Assembly (NCBI GenBank): GCA_902362805.1
Contig: CABIXY010000010.1
Location: 7,175 to 71,174, forward strand
Direction of reading: 5' to 3'
Length of the DNA stretch: 64,000 nucleotides
From: Eubacteriaceae bacterium
Lineage (GTDB): Bacteria; Bacillota; Clostridia; Peptostreptococcales; Anaerovoracaceae
Shown: positions 8,850 through 17,456 of the stretch, one piece after another
Layout of the letters: every line of letters starts with the position of its first letter
How positions within the stretch are numbered: position 1 is the stretch's first letter
Notes under the pieces: model-generated
What the model was told of the DNA's origin: nothing
Databases searched by the model: none
What the model saw: the letters and a program-made list of their open reading frames with translations, nothing else
Translations under genes and position numbers: made by a program

Positions 8850-11099
8850 TTATGTAGTTGCAAACACTCTAACCTCTGCTAATTTTCTTTCAATTGCTTC
8901 TATTTCTTTCTGAAGCGCTGATTTCGTAATATCAATAGCTGGTTGAAAAATATTCATATTACCCTCAAAGTGATTAAATTCGTTAAGAAGTGTCTTTCTG
9001 CTTGTGAAGAATACTCGAAATTCTCTCATACGTTCGCAGTTTGGGTCTGTATTTGGGCACCTAAATGCGTGTAGAATTATTTGATTCAACATTGTCATGT
9101 CATCTGTTTGTATATTAAAAATATCGACCAACTCTTTCTCGACTTTCATACGGAGATGATAATAGACAAGTGTTTGTTCAAGAGTATCTGCAAGTAGCGG
9201 AAAAAGCGTTTTATCTAGAATATCCAAATTATTGAAATCCATGTCAAGAATGTCGGCAACATTTACTATTTCTGTGCCTTCAAATACTTCCCCGAAAAGT
9301 GAATTATAAATTGGAATTACATCTAAACTGCCTGTACTATACCCATGCATAATAGCCGATAATTGTCCAAAGCGATCATCTGGATCCAAACTTATGTGTG
9401 CATATCCACGCATAAATGGAATCATCGCCATAAGGAATTGTCTCCTATCACGAATCGCTTCGATCAGTTCATTATTTTTATTCTGGAAAAGCAAAATAAG
9501 ATGATGAAGATTTATCAGCAACTTCTTTTCTCGCTCTGACACTGGAATAAATCCGTTTGTTCCATCATGCACATTGTTTAAAATATATAGATTAAAACAA
9601 TTATTGAGTTGAACATCTAATAGGCGAATCAAATCTGTATTGTGAGTGAGAATAATCTGTTTCTTGTTCTCCAAGAACTTAATAATGCAAAAGGCAATCT
9701 TATTCTTATATACAGAATCAAAACTGGAAATTGGATCATCCATAACAACATAATTCTTACCAGAATGTCTAGCTAAAAGCAACTCGAATGCTAACGAAAT
9801 GAAGTTTTGCTCACCTGTACTTAATTCCATCTCTTTTCGGTCCGTACCGAGCAGATCTTTATCACCTATCTTTAATTTATAATTCCTATCGTTATCCTCA
9901 TCACGAATAATCGTGATATCTTTACCAATATTTTCGTTAATAACACTCTCAATAAACAAAAGTTCTTCTGAATCAAGCTGTGGTTGTGTTTCTACCAATT
10001 GAGCATGTTCATCAAAATCATTGAAGAAACTTGTACCGTCAAAGCAATGAAATAGAGCATCAATCATCTCATCGATTATATTTTCGACGTATGTTTTTAG
10101 GTCAAGCTGCAGTGCAATTAAATGTGTAGGATCTCCATCTACAATAAACGCACTGACAATCTCTTTGATTTCAAAAGGATCTGAGCTAATTAGAGAATTA
10201 TCCCTAATAATATTGTCAAGAATGTCTTTTGTCTTTTCATCAAGGCTATCATAAATATACCTCCTGTTTTCTTCTTTTGTTTCTAGAAGTGAATCACCAT
10301 CAAACGAACAATTATCGCAAACTACGCAACTGTCAAGCGAATGATATTTTTTCAATATACCAATTGCATCATCATGGCGTTCAATCAAGACTGTATTTTC
10401 ATCAGTTATAATCTCATCCGGCTCAAGGGAAAGAATCTTCTCTATCACTTTAGGCTTTGATAAATCAGCAATTACAAACGATCTTTTTTCATTGTCCATT
10501 TCTGAACCGGATAGTCTATTTTCATCACCTCGAATAAATGACAGAAACTCATCTCTATCAATATCTTTCCCACGCTGTTTGTTATTAACAACACTACGGA
10601 CATATTGAAACGCCATCCGATGGACTGTATCTTGCCCAGACTGCATCTGAACAACAAGAAAATCCTTTACCTTTGACACCTTGAACTCTGTTTTGTATTT
10701 ACTAACAAGGTTATCACACGCATTCTGAAATAATGAATTAATGCGGTCTCTCAATTCATATTCTCTACGAATCTGTGCACCGATTAGATAGTCAGTAGTC
10801 TTTCCATGAATTACATTCCTATTAAGCTGATCCTGTATTACATGAAAAGCCCCGGTCTCCGGTGTAATTGTATTTCCATTCTCGTCAGCAGCTATGAAAG
10901 AATTACTTTCTTCAGCTACCTCCATACCAAGTAATTTGGCTATACTTGTTTTTCCCGTTCCATTTGGAGCATATACAACAGCGATTCCTCCAGATCCTTG
11001 CATATGCTTAAATTCAATCGTTCCATTGCGCTCAGAAAGATGTGAGAACTCTTCTTCAAATATACTATTATTTTTGATTGACGAAAAGATGATTTTCAT
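8850..11099 (-). CDS. SMC-like AAA ATPase with zinc-hook-like cysteines (AAA_13/PrrC-RloC-like), putative defence protein
   Basis: 749 residues. An ABC-type ATPase head is split across the protein: Walker A YAPNGTGKTS (about 43-52), signature LSTGEQNF (about 425), Walker B VVMDDPISSFDS (about 450), H-loop ILTHNTD (about 485). The insert between the two head halves contains CVVCDNC near residue 258, in the place where RloC/Rad50-type proteins carry a zinc hook. The roughly 250-residue C-terminal extension has FMRGYAHIS and LLNEFNHFEG segments. PF13166-like proteins include anticodon nucleases, but I do not see a clear PrrC/RloC Arg-Glu-His triad. Single gene in an AT-rich island with its own promoter at 11161-11189. 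Defence is inferred; the effector activity is unknown. Confidence 0.7.
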   Translation of the reverse strand: MKIIFSSIKNNSIFEEEFSHLSERNGTIEFKHMQGSGGIAVVYAPNGTGKTSIAKLLGMEVAEESNSFIAADENGNTITPETGAFHVIQDQLNRNVIHGKTTDYLIGAQIRREYELRDRINSLFQNACDNLVSKYKTEFKVSKVKDFLVVQMQSGQDTVHRMAFQYVRSVVNNKQRGKDIDRDEFLSFIRGDENRLSGSEMDNEKRSFVIADLSKPKVIEKILSLEPDEIITDENTVLIERHDDAIGILKKYHSLDSCVVCDNCSFDGDSLLETKEENRRYIYDSLDEKTKDILDNIIRDNSLISSDPFEIKEIVSAFIVDGDPTHLIALQLDLKTYVENIIDEMIDALFHCFDGTSFFNDFDEHAQLVETQPQLDSEELLFIESVINENIGKDITIIRDEDNDRNYKLKIGDKDLLGTDRKEMELSTGEQNFISLAFELLLARHSGKNYVVMDDPISSFDSVYKNKIAFCIIKFLENKKQIILTHNTDLIRLLDVQLNNCFNLYILNNVHDGTNGFIPVSEREKKLLINLHHLILLFQNKNNELIEAIRDRRQFLMAMIPFMRGYAHISLDPDDRFGQLSAIMHGYSTGSLDVIPIYNSLFGEVFEGTEIVNVADILDMDFNNLDILDKTLFPLLADTLEQTLVYYHLRMKVEKELVDIFNIQTDDMTMLNQIILHAFRCPNTDPNCERMREFRVFFTSRKTLLNEFNHFEGNMNIFQPAIDITKSALQKEIEAIERKLAEVRVFATT

Positions 11100-11160
11100 T
11101 GATATCCCCCTATTATTTTAGTCAAATGTTTTTCATTGACAATTTTCTATTCCTTACTAC

Positions 11161-11189
11161 ATTATAAACCATTATTTTCGATTTGTCAT
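11161..11189 (-). promoter_or_regulatory. Sigma-A promoter of the SMC-like ATPase
   Basis: On the minus strand ATGACA (11189-11184), a 17-base spacer, then TATAAT (11166-11161). It lies about 60 bases before the ATG at 11099, which has an AGGGGG ribosome site. Confidence 0.6.
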
Positions 11190-11562
11190 ATCCGTTGTCC
11201 ATCAAAAGACATAAAACATTTTCCCTAACAGTTCTACGTCTTTTTTATCCGTATACCTTACTTGCCTTTAATTCACTCTTTTCTTTCTATACTTTAAAAA
11301 TTTCTTATTATTGTAAACAGACTGCTTCTATTTAAAATCTCATCATATTTATTTACATAGGTAATATTATAGTAATCTGTGTGCTAATCAAAAAGATAAA
11401 AGCCTAAAATTAGGTAACAGATTTATTTTATATCTCCGTTGCCATATTATAAGTAATGAAGGTCAAGTGTTTAAATATTTTAGTGATATTCTCTTGTTGC
11501 CCTAGTTACAGGCATCATTTGTAACATATTTTCCCCACTCTGTCATGCTATATCGTGCCCAC
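11190..11562. other. AT-rich gap, no gene seen
   Basis: About 370 bases of very AT-rich sequence between the ATPase promoter and the RelE-like gene terminator. I see no open frame with a ribosome site, no tRNA and no clear repeat. Base composition is like the flanking accessory genes and unlike the rest of the window. Confidence 0.5.
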
Positions 11563-11592
11563 CAAAAAAGCACACCGTTTTCACGATGTGCT
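11563..11592 (-). terminator. Terminator of the toxin-antitoxin operon
   Basis: On the minus strand AGCACATCG (11592-11584) pairs with CGGTGTGCT (11577-11569) with one G-U pair, followed by six T. It sits 22 bases after the toxin stop. Confidence 0.75.
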
Positions 11593-11613
11593 CATTCACT
11601 TATTCCATTTCTA

Positions 11614-11931
11614 TCATATCAAGCTGTGCCGCCTGATCCCTGGCACATAGATTATTGCAGTTACCTGCACTATATTGTTTTCTTCATCAATCCAGAAATA
11701 CACATAATAATTTTTCACTCTCATTCGATGAATACCCTGACTGCGCCACGGTTCTTCTTCCGTAAGTTTGATTCTCTCCGGCATAGTTGACAGGTTCTTT
11801 ATTCCCTTTTTCAGACCAGCTATCGCATTTGCGGCAGCCTCTGGGGCAAGCAGCTCATTCGCAATGTATGATTTGATTCCTCTCAAGTGTTCTCTTGCTT
11901 GTCTGGTAATCCTTACGCTATATGGCTTCAT
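11614..11931 (-). CDS. RelE/ParE family toxin
   Basis: 105 residues with the RelE/ParE small fold: an N-terminal strand YSVRITRQAREHL, two helices, then the strands HRMRVKNYYVYFWID and VQVTAIIYVPG. Family members either cleave mRNA at the ribosome (RelE) or poison gyrase (ParE); which applies here cannot be told from the sequence. Arg and Lys residues at RRH near the C-terminus and RMRVKNYY resemble the RelE catalytic surface. It follows the antitoxin with a 4-bp overlap (ATGA), the usual antitoxin-first order, and is followed by a good terminator. Confidence 0.85.
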   Translation of the reverse strand: MKPYSVRITRQAREHLRGIKSYIANELLAPEAAANAIAGLKKGIKNLSTMPERIKLTEEEPWRSQGIHRMRVKNYYVYFWIDEENNIVQVTAIIYVPGIRRHSLI

Positions 11932-12227
11932 ACACTCGTCTCCAGATCTTTAAATACTTCATCGACATCAAAGGAATCATCGACTTTCGCCTGCTGCAAA
12001 CCTGTAGCCATCATACGATTGAATTCAGCCTTGATCATCTCATCACGTGCAGGTACCGCAGCAGGAAGTGTTACTGAGAATGGAATACCGTTATGTGCTA
12101 TAATCTGACGATAATACATATCAATTGCAACAGAGCGCGGAATCCCAAGTCTTTCAAGAATACGTTCAGCCTGTTGTTTGATATCAGACTGCATCCTTGA
12201 ATTAACATTTGCCGTCTTAGCAGCCAT
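11928..12227 (-). CDS. RelB/DinJ family antitoxin
   Basis: About 99 residues from the ATG at 12227, chosen because AAAGGTGATGG precedes it; a longer frame to 12245 is less likely. The N-terminal ribbon-helix-helix segment (TANVNSRMQSDIKQQAERILERLGI, described here by position 4-28) is characteristic of RelB/DinJ antitoxins that bind operator DNA as dimers. The acidic C-terminus (DDSFDVDEVFKDLE) would wrap the toxin. IPFSVTLP near residue 52 is the conserved DinJ linker. Autoregulation at the promoter 12259-12287 is expected. Confidence 0.88.
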   Translation of the reverse strand: MAAKTANVNSRMQSDIKQQAERILERLGIPRSVAIDMYYRQIIAHNGIPFSVTLPAAVPARDEMIKAEFNRMMATGLQQAKVDDSFDVDEVFKDLETSV

Positions 12228-12258
12228 AATCCCATCACCTTTCATTTTGATTGACTAC

Positions 12259-12287
12259 ATTATAGCCTATCGTGATGCGAAATACAA
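12259..12287 (-). promoter_or_regulatory. Promoter of the toxin-antitoxin operon
   Basis: Minus strand TTGTAT (12287-12282), 17-base spacer, TATAAT (12264-12259), about 30 bases before the antitoxin start. Confidence 0.65.
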
Positions 12288-12429
12288 CACAATAGATACA
12301 CACTACGCCAAGCAAAATGCCCCTTTAATTATGCTTCCTGATTTGAAACGGCAAACTGCATAATATGGCTTTATACGAGATGCAGATCGCCATAAATTTT
12401 TAAAATTTTCAGATTTTTTCGAAATTATA

Positions 12430-12457
12430 TTGTTTTTTTTCTAATACATGATATAAT
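12430..12457 (+). promoter_or_regulatory. Promoter of the secreted-protein gene
   Basis: TTGTTT (12430-12435), 16-base spacer, TATAAT (12452-12457), in a poly-T rich context, about 55 bases before the ATG at 12513; the ribosome site is TTAGGAGG. Confidence 0.55.
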
Positions 12458-12512
12458 GTAAACATAACTTATCACAAGTAAATTTACGTACTATAAGTTA
12501 GGAGGTAAGCTT

Positions 12513-13175
12513 ATGAAACGAAAAATCATCTCTGTTTTGTTAACGCTTACGATGATTCTTGTCTCAACAATGACCGTTGCAGCAGAAACAACATCATCTC
12601 CAAAAAGTTCTATTGAACTTAACACTACTATCACTGAACAGCCCTTCATAACAGAAAACATTGAAGGCACGTTGAAAGTCATGGAAAATGCTGCTTTTAC
12701 AAGAGTAATCGTTTATGACGACACGCAAAGCGTTGTTGCTGATATAACATATTTTGGCGACAATGGGCTATTGCTAAACAATTTAACTGAAGAAATCATT
12801 GACCTAAGCGATGCCACTTTAGCAGTCAGCGCCCCTCCAGGAGTATCTTTTGGAGACGACCATCCTTACAAGGGCACCTACGAAATGACTGGCGTCGCAA
12901 TAAGTGTAGAGGCAGTCTTAATATGCCTGGCACTGGGTATACCAGCTGGAACTGCAGCAGTTGTAAGCATGGTAACCATTGCCGTCTCCTTAGGATTAAG
13001 CCACATATACTGGACAAAGAAAGTCGCATATGGTGAAGATTCTCAATATCTCTATGTGCGCACCAAAACGCAGTTCTACAAAAACTCTTCGCGTACAGCT
13101 AAGATTGGCAGTGAAATTGTAACTTATCAGAAGAAAGCAAAAGGCGGCTCGGTACGCATCGCACCGGTGGCATGA
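12513..13175 (+). CDS. Secreted protein of unknown function with a glycine-rich hydrophobic segment
   Basis: 220 residues, not recognised. The first about 26 residues are a clear signal peptide (KRK, hydrophobic core, cleavage after VAA). The middle part is polar; residues about 130-170 form a hydrophobic glycine/alanine segment (VLICLALGIPAGTAAVV, then VTIAVSLGLS) of the kind seen in bacteriocins and small pore formers. The basic C-terminus is rich in Lys/Arg/Tyr (YLYVRTKTQFYK). It overlaps the next gene by 4 bp. AT-rich like the neighbouring accessory genes. A bacteriocin- or toxin-like role with the next gene as partner is inference only; a secreted protein retained at the membrane is equally possible. 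Confidence 0.65.
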   Translation: MKRKIISVLLTLTMILVSTMTVAAETTSSPKSSIELNTTITEQPFITENIEGTLKVMENAAFTRVIVYDDTQSVVADITYFGDNGLLLNNLTEEIIDLSDATLAVSAPPGVSFGDDHPYKGTYEMTGVAISVEAVLICLALGIPAGTAAVVSMVTIAVSLGLSHIYWTKKVAYGEDSQYLYVRTKTQFYKNSSRTAKIGSEIVTYQKKAKGGSVRIAPVA

Positions 13176-13543
13176 AAAATAAGAATAGCATTCGGATCAC
13201 AGTCATTTTGGGAATGACCGCTCTGTTCTTCTTATCCTATAAGTTCTATGATGAATCATTGCTATACTCGGCAGCTGTCGCTTGCGGTTTATTAATTAGT
13301 TTGCGAAGCATGCGATTAATAAAAATAATTGATGGAGTCTATGAGATTGATGAAGAAGAACATTCTAATCTTTTTCAATATATCCTAGCCCTGTTGTATA
13401 CGTGTGTAGTCAGCCTATGCATATACCAATATTCCCATAAAAGCTTCATCATCGCCATATTAATTTCCATTGCTTATCTTATGTTAGAAATTTGGGTGCT
13501 GATAAAAAGGGGCAATCTGAAGAGAAAACAGAAAAATAAATAA
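13172..13543 (+). CDS. Small integral membrane protein (possible partner or immunity protein)
   Basis: 123 residues, not recognised. Four hydrophobic segments: about residues 7-22 (ITVILGMTALFFLSY), 30-45, 68-85 (YILALLYTCVVSLCIY) and 90-111, with a strongly basic tail (KRGNLKRKQKNK) that should be cytoplasmic. It is translationally coupled to the secreted-protein gene by an ATGA overlap. Small four-helix membrane proteins coupled to a secreted peptide gene are often immunity or anchoring proteins, which is why I suggest that role; nothing in the sequence proves it. Confidence 0.6.
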   Translation: MKNKNSIRITVILGMTALFFLSYKFYDESLLYSAAVACGLLISLRSMRLIKIIDGVYEIDEEEHSNLFQYILALLYTCVVSLCIYQYSHKSFIIAILISIAYLMLEIWVLIKRGNLKRKQKNK

Positions 13544-13600
13544 AATATGCTCCCTTATAGGCAGACAAACGTAGAACTTGTCACTAGAAGGGAGCATATT
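13544..13600. terminator. Nested perfect inverted repeat, bidirectional terminator
   Basis: Thirteen-base arms AATATGCTCCCTT (13544-13556) and AAGGGAGCATATT (13588-13600) are perfectly complementary. Inside them GACAA and TTGTC can form an inner stem. It separates the plus-strand pair from the convergent CpXC gene. Confidence 0.65.
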
Positions 13601-13613
13601 GATGTCATACGAT

Positions 13614-14258
13614 CTACTCCACCACGTCGATTCTCTCTGCCAGCCACTGGTCGTTGACCTCGGCATATTTGTTAGCCGGAATTGCCAAGGCAGATAGATA
13701 GTCATCTTTCAGCTGGTCGTATAATTCATCGTCCACATTGACCGTCAGCTGTTCTCCTGCCGCATTGTCATAGTCCCAGATGATAAAATACTCTTCGCCA
13801 TTATCAAAGAAATACAAGAGGTCTCTGATTTTTACATCAGGCCACTCTTCCTTCATATTTTCCACGATGATGGCCTTGTAAAGTTCTATAATCCGGTCGT
13901 CTCTGCCGCCGTCAGCCAGCAAAATCTTTTCCAGCAGTTCTGCGCTGTTTCCAACCACACGGAAGACGGCTTCTTCGTCCAGATCCCCTTCCGGTACTTC
14001 CAGACTGTTCAGCTGTTCCAGCAGATCCGACTCGTGTTCCGGCGCCATGTAAATCGTCAGCTTCTTGCCCGGATCCATGTACATCACGGGATATTCCACC
14101 AAAGTCTCATCTCCGCATTCAGGGCATTTGATCAGGAAAAACTCCCCGTTCATAATCTGGTCTTTGAACTCCGGATCTGTGGAAACATCCACAAACTCGT
14201 TGAGATTCATCGTAATTTCGTGTTCGCAGTTGGGACACTTAAATTTCTCTTTCTCCAT
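13614..14258 (-). CDS. CpXC-domain protein
   Basis: 214 residues. Two CxxC pairs near the N-terminus, CPNCEHE (8-11) and CPECGDE (about 45-48), build a zinc-ribbon-like CpXC domain (PF14353); the remainder is acidic and alpha/beta without further known motifs. Function of the family is unknown. It is the last gene of the mtnA-EamA-EamA-scpA-scpB operon; its start overlaps the scpB end by 20 bp. Confidence 0.82.
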   Translation of the reverse strand: MEKEKFKCPNCEHEITMNLNEFVDVSTDPEFKDQIMNGEFFLIKCPECGDETLVEYPVMYMDPGKKLTIYMAPEHESDLLEQLNSLEVPEGDLDEEAVFRVVGNSAELLEKILLADGGRDDRIIELYKAIIVENMKEEWPDVKIRDLLYFFDNGEEYFIIWDYDNAAGEQLTVNVDDELYDQLKDDYLSALAIPANKYAEVNDQWLAERIDVVE

Positions 14259-14853
14259 ACTCCACCTCTTCTATTGAAATCTGTTCCATACCGTTATCGT
14301 CGTCCTCCCCTTCTTCCTCAGAAAGGTTGATTACTCCTTCGATATCCTCAATCTCAGGTAAATCCTTCAGACTGGTAAATCCGAAATTCTTCAAAAATGT
14401 ATCAGTGGTACCATAGAGAATCGGCCTGCCAATTCCGTCAGATTTTCCCTTTGGCAAGATCAAGTCTTTCTTTAGAAGACCGTCGATGACCCTGTCGCAC
14501 TTCACACCTCTGATGGCGTCAATCTCCCCTTTTGTTACTGGCTGCTTATAGGCAATGATTGCCAGAACTTCAAGGGCTGACTGCGATAACTTCTTTACTT
14601 TAACTGGTGTGCAGAGCCGTTCTATGAACTCTGCATTCTCAGGCCGGGTCACAAACTGAAAAGATCTTCCCACCTGCCTGATGACGATTCCCCTTCCCTC
14701 CTGCTCATATTCTTCCTGCAGTTCGAGAAAATAGGTCATAGCGTCTTCTTTACTGATATTAAATAAATCTGCACAAGTCTTCACGTCCAGTGGCTGTCCC
14801 CAAATGAACATCATGGACTCAAAGGCAGATTTAATTGTCTTCTTACTATTCAT
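14239..14853 (-). CDS. scpB: Segregation and condensation protein B
   Basis: About 204 residues from the ATG at 14853, which overlaps the scpA stop by 8 bp, the standard scpA-scpB arrangement; a longer upstream frame to 14928 lies inside scpA and is less likely. Two winged-helix domains are visible: residues 1-80 (SAFESMMFIWGQPLDV, then FVTRPENAEF) and 90-165 (LSQSALEVLAIIAYKQPVTKGEI, VDRVIDGLL-like segment and GRPILYGTTDTFL). With ScpA it forms the kleisin complex of SMC needed for chromosome organisation and segregation. The C-terminal tail is strongly acidic (EEEGEDDDN). Confidence 0.93.
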   Translation of the reverse strand: MNSKKTIKSAFESMMFIWGQPLDVKTCADLFNISKEDAMTYFLELQEEYEQEGRGIVIRQVGRSFQFVTRPENAEFIERLCTPVKVKKLSQSALEVLAIIAYKQPVTKGEIDAIRGVKCDRVIDGLLKKDLILPKGKSDGIGRPILYGTTDTFLKNFGFTSLKDLPEIEDIEGVINLSEEEGEDDDNGMEQISIEEVEYGEREI

Positions 14854-15619
14854 CTGCGCCTGCCTCCTCAAATTTTCGCTCACCCGGTACCACTGTAATT
14901 TCCCCATAGACACTTCTTTGGTCTGCATCCAGATACTTGTCCCTTATCATCTGCAGCACAGAGACGAAGGTGACAACAATATCGTAACGATCTTTCTTGT
15001 TGGGAATCAGCTCTTTTAAGTTCAACTTGCGAATTCCTTTCAGAAATACGTTTTTAAAACGGTCTTTGATGTAGACCATGCGGCTTTCTATGGTCGCCTT
15101 TTCTCGCTCAACCTTTGTATAGTGAGCGCGTACCTCTTCTTCCCGCTTTTTCTTTCGCAGGAACTGATCAAAGGCGCTGGCGAATTTTTTGATATCCAAG
15201 TCCAGGTATTCGTCCGGCTGATTGAGATACTCCGATATATCCTCCTGCGGTTTTTCGTAAATCAGGGACATATAATCCTCTCGCTCTTTCAGCTCTTCTG
15301 CCCCCCGCTTATACTTCTTGTATTCCAACAGTCTCTCTACCAGTTCACTTCTAGGATCTTCCTCCAGCAGCACTTCTCCCTCTACCGTCGCCCTAGGCAG
15401 AATCATCTTTGATTTGATATCGATCAAAGTGGCTGCCAGCACCATGAACTCTGTCGCCACATTAAAGTCCATGGCCTTCATGTCTTCGATATACGCGAGA
15501 TACTGTCTTGTAATCTCCGAAATCCGAATATCGTAAATGCTCATCTGAGCGTTCTCTATCAAATACACGAGCAGGTCAAAAGGTCCTTCAAAGGACTGCA
15601 GTCTAACCTTGTAACTCAT
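14846..15619 (-). CDS. scpA: Segregation and condensation protein A (kleisin)
   Basis: 257 residues. The N-terminus VRLQSFEGPFDLLVYLIENAQ with YDIRISEITRQYLAYI is diagnostic of ScpA, the kleisin that bridges the SMC heads. A charged linker follows (residues 85-170), then the C-terminal winged helix (about 180-250: DIVVTFVSVLQMI). The start overlaps the EamA stop by 4 bp and the stop overlaps scpB. No smc gene is in the window. Confidence 0.94.
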   Translation of the reverse strand: MSYKVRLQSFEGPFDLLVYLIENAQMSIYDIRISEITRQYLAYIEDMKAMDFNVATEFMVLAATLIDIKSKMILPRATVEGEVLLEEDPRSELVERLLEYKKYKRGAEELKEREDYMSLIYEKPQEDISEYLNQPDEYLDLDIKKFASAFDQFLRKKKREEEVRAHYTKVEREKATIESRMVYIKDRFKNVFLKGIRKLNLKELIPNKKDRYDIVVTFVSVLQMIRDKYLDADQRSVYGEITVVPGERKFEEAGADE

Positions 15620-16539
15620 ACTTGCTCCTTTTCCTCGGCTTCTTTTTCCGCCAAGCCGGTATAGTAATTATAATACAAAAGTCCGATGACTACAACCGCA
15701 CAGCCGATCATCTGCCAGGATGTCGGAACCTGCCCTAGGAATATCACACCCATGATGATGGCCGAAACACATTCGCCGGATTCCCAAGCCGAGACATAGA
15801 GAGAATCCACATGGCCGAAACAGAGGTTGAACACGGCGTGTGCGCCAATCTGACATACCAAAGTCAGACCGATGATATACACATAGTCCGCCTTTGAATA
15901 TCCGAAGACCGGCGTCTTTGTAGCCACCATACCTACGGCAAAGCAAATCCAGCAGGCGAGGAAGACCAGGAACACATAAGCACTGCCCGATACATCTTTT
16001 CTCACTTCATTTCCGACTGTGAAATACAGTCCCATGAACATCGCCGCCAAAAAGGCCAAAACGTCGCCAGCAAAATTGCTGGCTGACAGTTGTCTGAAAT
16101 CCAGCCCAGCAATCAAAGCACCACCCAGCAAAGCCAGGATGATGCCCATGACCGGGCGTACGCCCACCTTTCTGCGAAAGACGAATATGGTGATGACTAG
16201 CACAATCAGAGGATGCAGGGCCGCCAGCACAGACGCGCTGCCGATATCCGTCAGTTTGACAGCGTTAAACCAGGTAAAAAAGTGGAGGAACAAAAAAGTG
16301 CCTGCCACAAAGGTCCATATGTAATTCTTGATTGAAATTTTCTTCAGCACGTCTCGCTGTTTCAGTAAAACGGGAATTGCAAAGACGGGCATTCCCAGAC
16401 TCAGCCTCCAAAATCCGATGGCCATGGAAGGTGCCTCAATGACACTGCCGAAGATTCCCGACGATGACCCCGCCACCACGGCAAAGACGACGATAATTTT
16501 TACATAGCGGGCTAAAAAGCCCTGTTTCTTATTTTCCAT
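15616..16539 (-). CDS. DMT superfamily EamA transporter
   Basis: 307 residues with ten predicted membrane helices arranged as two EamA repeats (about 10-140 and 155-290), including GSASVLAALHPLIVLVI in repeat one and the GLLYYNYYTG end. Members export amino acids, metabolites or drugs; the substrate is unknown. It follows a second EamA gene by 3 bp and couples to scpA by ATGA. Its placement directly after mtnA suggests, weakly, export or recycling of a methylthio- or amino-acid-like compound. Confidence 0.88.
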   Translation of the reverse strand: MENKKQGFLARYVKIIVVFAVVAGSSSGIFGSVIEAPSMAIGFWRLSLGMPVFAIPVLLKQRDVLKKISIKNYIWTFVAGTFLFLHFFTWFNAVKLTDIGSASVLAALHPLIVLVITIFVFRRKVGVRPVMGIILALLGGALIAGLDFRQLSASNFAGDVLAFLAAMFMGLYFTVGNEVRKDVSGSAYVFLVFLACWICFAVGMVATKTPVFGYSKADYVYIIGLTLVCQIGAHAVFNLCFGHVDSLYVSAWESGECVSAIIMGVIFLGQVPTSWQMIGCAVVVIGLLYYNYYTGLAEKEAEEKEQV

Positions 16540-16542
16540 TCT

Positions 16543-17454
16543 TCACGATTCCTTCTTTGTATTTCCTGCCAGCTGACAGATACAGACCCCTGCGATGATC
16601 AGCGCGGCGGTCAAAATCTTCACTGGCTGTAAGGTTTCTCCTAAAATCAAAGTAGCCAGGGCAAAGGAGAAAATCGGCACCAGATTGATGAATACCGAAG
16701 CCCTGGCCGGTCCGATTTCTTTGATGGCGATCTGCTGTACCAGATAAGAAAAACAGGACGGGAAAATGGCCATAAAAACGACGGCGATGTAAGCCTCTGC
16801 CGATACTCCTGGCAGAAATTCCCATGGTTTTTCCAAAAGCACAAAAGGTATCAGCACCAAGGTACATACCAAAAAACTGTAGTAGGTGATAGCAACCGGG
16901 GAAATCCCTGCACATCTGCTTTTGCTGTAAACGCCGTAAGCCGCCCACACAACTACTGCCAGGCACATGATCAGATCGCCTTTGTTCAAGTCAAATGCTG
17001 CCAGCACCGACAAATCGCCTGCGGTGATAGTCAATACCACGCCAAAAAGCGATAGAACGATACCCAGTGCCTGCTTCAGGGGCAGCTTTTGTTTCAAAAA
17101 AAGCAGTGCCAACAAGGCAGTCACCACCGGATTGGTCGCCCCGATAATCGATGAATTGATCGCAGTGGTATATTTCAGCGACAAGAAGAAAAAGATATGG
17201 TATCCCACCATGCCGACGATACCTGTAAAGAGGAACTTCTTCAAATCCGTCTTCTGAAATATGTATTTTTCCTCTGGATTCTTTGACTCCATGTATTTTT
17301 TGATGAATCCCATAGCGGCAGTCGCCACGACAAATCTCCCAAAGGTCAGCGATACAGTCGGAATGTAGGGTACCGCAAATTTTCCGGCAATAAAAGCGCC
17401 TGACCAGCAAAATGCTGCCAGCACCATCAGTATGTAAATTCTAGTATGCTTCAT
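16543..17454 (-). CDS. DMT superfamily EamA transporter
   Basis: About 303 residues and ten predicted helices in two EamA repeats; typical motifs include FCWSGAFIAGKF at the start, NSSIIGATNPVVTALLALLFL at helix 4 (positions about 85-105) and GPARASVFINLVPIF in repeat two. The start at 17454 gives the normal EamA N-terminus two bases after the mtnA stop; an ATG at 17502 has a better ribosome site (AAGGGA) and would overlap mtnA by 46 bp, so the start is uncertain. The two tandem EamA genes could form a pair or have distinct substrates. Confidence 0.86.
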   Translation of the reverse strand: MKHTRIYILMVLAAFCWSGAFIAGKFAVPYIPTVSLTFGRFVVATAAMGFIKKYMESKNPEEKYIFQKTDLKKFLFTGIVGMVGYHIFFFLSLKYTTAINSSIIGATNPVVTALLALLFLKQKLPLKQALGIVLSLFGVVLTITAGDLSVLAAFDLNKGDLIMCLAVVVWAAYGVYSKSRCAGISPVAITYYSFLVCTLVLIPFVLLEKPWEFLPGVSAEAYIAVVFMAIFPSCFSYLVQQIAIKEIGPARASVFINLVPIFSFALATLILGETLQPVKILTAALIIAGVCICQLAGNTKKES

Positions 17455-17456
17455 AT

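Noticed and set aside
8850..11099. Firm call as RloC or PrrC anticodon nuclease
   Set aside because: The ATPase and cysteine insert resemble RloC, but an Arg-x3-Glu with a His about 30 residues later is not evident, so only a family-level call is given.
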